This document shows positions 6,113 through 7,739 of a stretch of 7,739 bases of DNA, piece after piece. The stretch's first letter is position 1; every line of letters begins with the position of its first letter. This DNA comes from Fibrobacter sp. (GTDB lineage: Bacteria > Fibrobacterota > Fibrobacteria > Fibrobacterales > Fibrobacteraceae). A program made the position numbers and the translations under genes. Below the pieces are notes generated by a model. It saw only the letters and a list, made by a program, of their open reading frames with translations. It did not search any database and had not been told where the DNA came from. The stretch spans positions 1-7,739 of the forward strand of contig DUVD01000085.1 of the NCBI GenBank assembly GCA_012841225.1. Direction: 5' to 3'.

Positions 6113-7739
6113 ATACAGGAAGGTTTCCTAAGAAACGCCATAAAAGAACGCCAACAATAAGTGAACCTAAGTAAAAAGGAGTGAATCCTGAATGCGCTTC
6201 ACGAACTAAGTTACCGGCTTTTTGGATACTATAAGTAACCACTTTCACAGTGCCAGCCACAATTACATCTTCTATCAAACGAATTGCGGCAGCGACACCT
6301 TTAAATAAAAACTGACGAACAAAAGAATAATACAACTCATCAAAATAAAATTTGTGGTAAATCCATTTGTACCAAGAACCTCGATTGTTCTCATCAAGTG
6401 CGCGCTTAACATTTGCGTAAGGCCTTGCATATAAGACCCAAGCTAAAGCGATCCCGATAATGGCCAAAGCCACGGCTCCAAATGGTACCCAGTCTACCGG
6501 AATAGAGGAAGCTTTTACGGCTGTACTTGTTGGCAAGTATCCAGGTATAAAGTACTTTAAGATGGTGTTTTTAAACAAATACCCGCCAAAAAAAGAGGGA
6601 ATTGCGAGCATTACTATTGGAAGAGTCATTGTGAAGTTTTCTTTTGCATGGGTAGTGTGAACAGACCTTGCACTGCCATGAAAGGCAAGAAAAAAGAAAC
6701 GAAACATATAAAAAGCAGTTAAACCACTGGTAAGAATGGCAAGTCCAAAAACAATGTAGTGGCCTCCTTGTAAAGCGGCTATTAAAATTTCATCTTTTGA
6801 GAAAAAGCCAGAAAATGGAGGGATTCCAGAAATAGCTAAACAACCGATAAGCGCAGCGACGTAAGTCCAAGGCATTTTTTTAGCAAGGCCACCCATGGCG
6901 CTAAGGTCGTTGCTATGCACCACATGAATTAAGGCGCCTGCAATTAAAAAGAGCATGCACTTAAAAAAGGCGTGGGTAAAAATATGGAAGACGGATGCGG
7001 TGTAACCCAAAGCATTAATAGACGCTTGCCCTTCAAAAAAGACACTTGTGGAGCCTAAAGCAAAAATCATGTAGCCGAGTTGACTTAAAGTAGAATAGGC
7101 TAAAATGCGTTTAATGTCTTTTTGGGTGCAGGCGATGACGGCAGCAAAGACCGCTGTAATAATACCAACCACCATAATTAAAGTGAGGGTGTCTGCAAAA
7201 AGAGCAAAGAAGGGAAATAATCGAGCGACCAAATAAACACCTGCGACGACCATAGTGGCGCTATGAATAATGGCAGAAACTGGGGTAGGTCCTTCCATGG
7301 CGTTGGGAAGCCAAATATGCATAGGGAACATGGCACTTTTCCCCCAACCACCGGTAAATATTAAAATGGAACCTATAAATAAGCCCTGGGACTTTGTGAT
7401 CGAAATAACCCCTAAATTGAGTGGGTCTAAAAAAGAAGCGAGCGAAAGCGTATTTAAACTTGAAAAGTCAAAAGAGCCCACAATATAGCTGACCAAAACG
7501 ACGCCTAACAAAAAGAAGCTGTCGGCAAAACGCGTTAAGATAAAAGCCTGTTTTGATGCCGAAACCGCCGAAGGCTTTTCGTACCAAAAACCAATTAAAA
7601 GGTAGCTTGAAATACCAACTAACTCCCAAAAGAAAAACATTTGAAAGAGGTTGGTAGAGACCACTAAACCTAGCATTGAAAAAGTAAACAGAGACAAGAA
7701 AGCAAAGAAGCGAGTCGAGGAGCGATCTTGCCGCATGTA
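6111..7739 (-). CDS. nuoL: NADH-quinone oxidoreductase subunit L (5' end missing)
   Basis: The largest antiporter-like subunit of complex I, distal in the membrane arm; 542 codons are visible. Counting from the internal Met at 7736, key residues are Glu38 in FFWELVGISSYLLIGF (helix 5), Lys133 in GKSAMFPMHIWLP (helix 7), His158 in PVSAIIHSATM, Lys259 in FTHAFFKCML (helix 8), and Lys314-Asp315 in GFFSKDEIL (helix 12). They align with E. coli Glu144, Lys229, His254, Lys342 and Lys399-Asp400. Residues about 450-515 form the amphipathic lateral helix that runs along the membrane arm, and about 520-538 the final anchoring helix. The Met at 7736 is not the start: the frame stays open to the edge (a Tyr codon precedes it) and it matches E. 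coli position 107, so about 105 residues are missing. A loop of about ten extra residues relative to E. coli lies between helices 5 and 7. The gene ends nine bases before nuoM. Confidence 0.96.
   Translation of the reverse strand, partial: YMRQDRSSTRFFAFLSLFTFSMLGLVVSTNLFQMFFFWELVGISSYLLIGFWYEKPSAVSASKQAFILTRFADSFFLLGVVLVSYIVGSFDFSSLNTLSLASFLDPLNLGVISITKSQGLFIGSILIFTGGWGKSAMFPMHIWLPNAMEGPTPVSAIIHSATMVVAGVYLVARLFPFFALFADTLTLIMVVGIITAVFAAVIACTQKDIKRILAYSTLSQLGYMIFALGSTSVFFEGQASINALGYTASVFHIFTHAFFKCMLFLIAGALIHVVHSNDLSAMGGLAKKMPWTYVAALIGCLAISGIPPFSGFFSKDEILIAALQGGHYIVFGLAILTSGLTAFYMFRFFFLAFHGSARSVHTTHAKENFTMTLPIVMLAIPSFFGGYLFKNTILKYFIPGYLPTSTAVKASSIPVDWVPFGAVALAIIGIALAWVLYARPYANVKRALDENNRGSWYKWIYHKFYFDELYYSFVRQFLFKGVAAAIRLIEDVIVAGTVKVVTYSIQKAGNLVREAHSGFTPFYLGSLIVGVLLWRFLGNLPV

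Noticed and set aside
7734..7736. Met codon at the right end as the nuoL start
   Set aside because: A Tyr codon in frame precedes it up to the window edge, the residue aligns with an internal position near 107 of E. coli NuoL, and there is no room for the N-terminal helices. It is an internal methionine.

Overview
The window looks like a chromosomal segment of a Gram-negative bacterium with a respiratory chain and secreted polysaccharide-degrading enzymes. The evidence is a lipoprotein signal, a Sec-type signal peptide, clear Shine-Dalgarno sites and a proton-pumping NADH dehydrogenase operon. Base composition is moderately AT-rich. I cannot assign a phylum from the sequence alone. All five recognisable genes lie on the minus strand, so the biological reading order runs from the right end to the left end. 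I see no plus-strand gene, RNA gene, mobile element or CRISPR array.

Right to left, 6111-7739 holds most of nuoL (5' end cut by the window edge), 4587-6101 is nuoM and 3158-4582 is nuoN. These are the three antiporter-like membrane subunits of respiratory complex I, in the usual L-M-N order, separated by only 9 and 4 bases. In both junctions the weak Shine-Dalgarno site overlaps the stop codon of the gene before it, which suggests translational coupling. A 63-base gap then leads to a gene (2354-3094) for a lipid-anchored, coiled-coil-bearing DsbA-type thiol-disulfide oxidoreductase. A 153-base gap with small inverted repeats precedes the last gene (2200 to beyond position 1). It encodes a secreted modular glycoside hydrolase: signal peptide, two copies of a jelly-roll-like domain, a CBM11-like glucan-binding module, and the first strands of a GH51-like catalytic barrel whose active site lies beyond the left edge.

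Functionally the window has three parts: energy conservation (NuoL/M/N proton translocation), envelope thiol-redox folding, and extracellular polysaccharide breakdown. The most notable observations are the absence in NuoM of the lysine that is essential for proton transfer in transmembrane helix 7 (serine at residue 233), the tandem-duplicated accessory domain plus CBM11 architecture of the secreted enzyme, and the N-terminal coiled coil of the thioredoxin-fold lipoprotein. I found no convincing evidence of a wholly new system; these are unusual members of known families.
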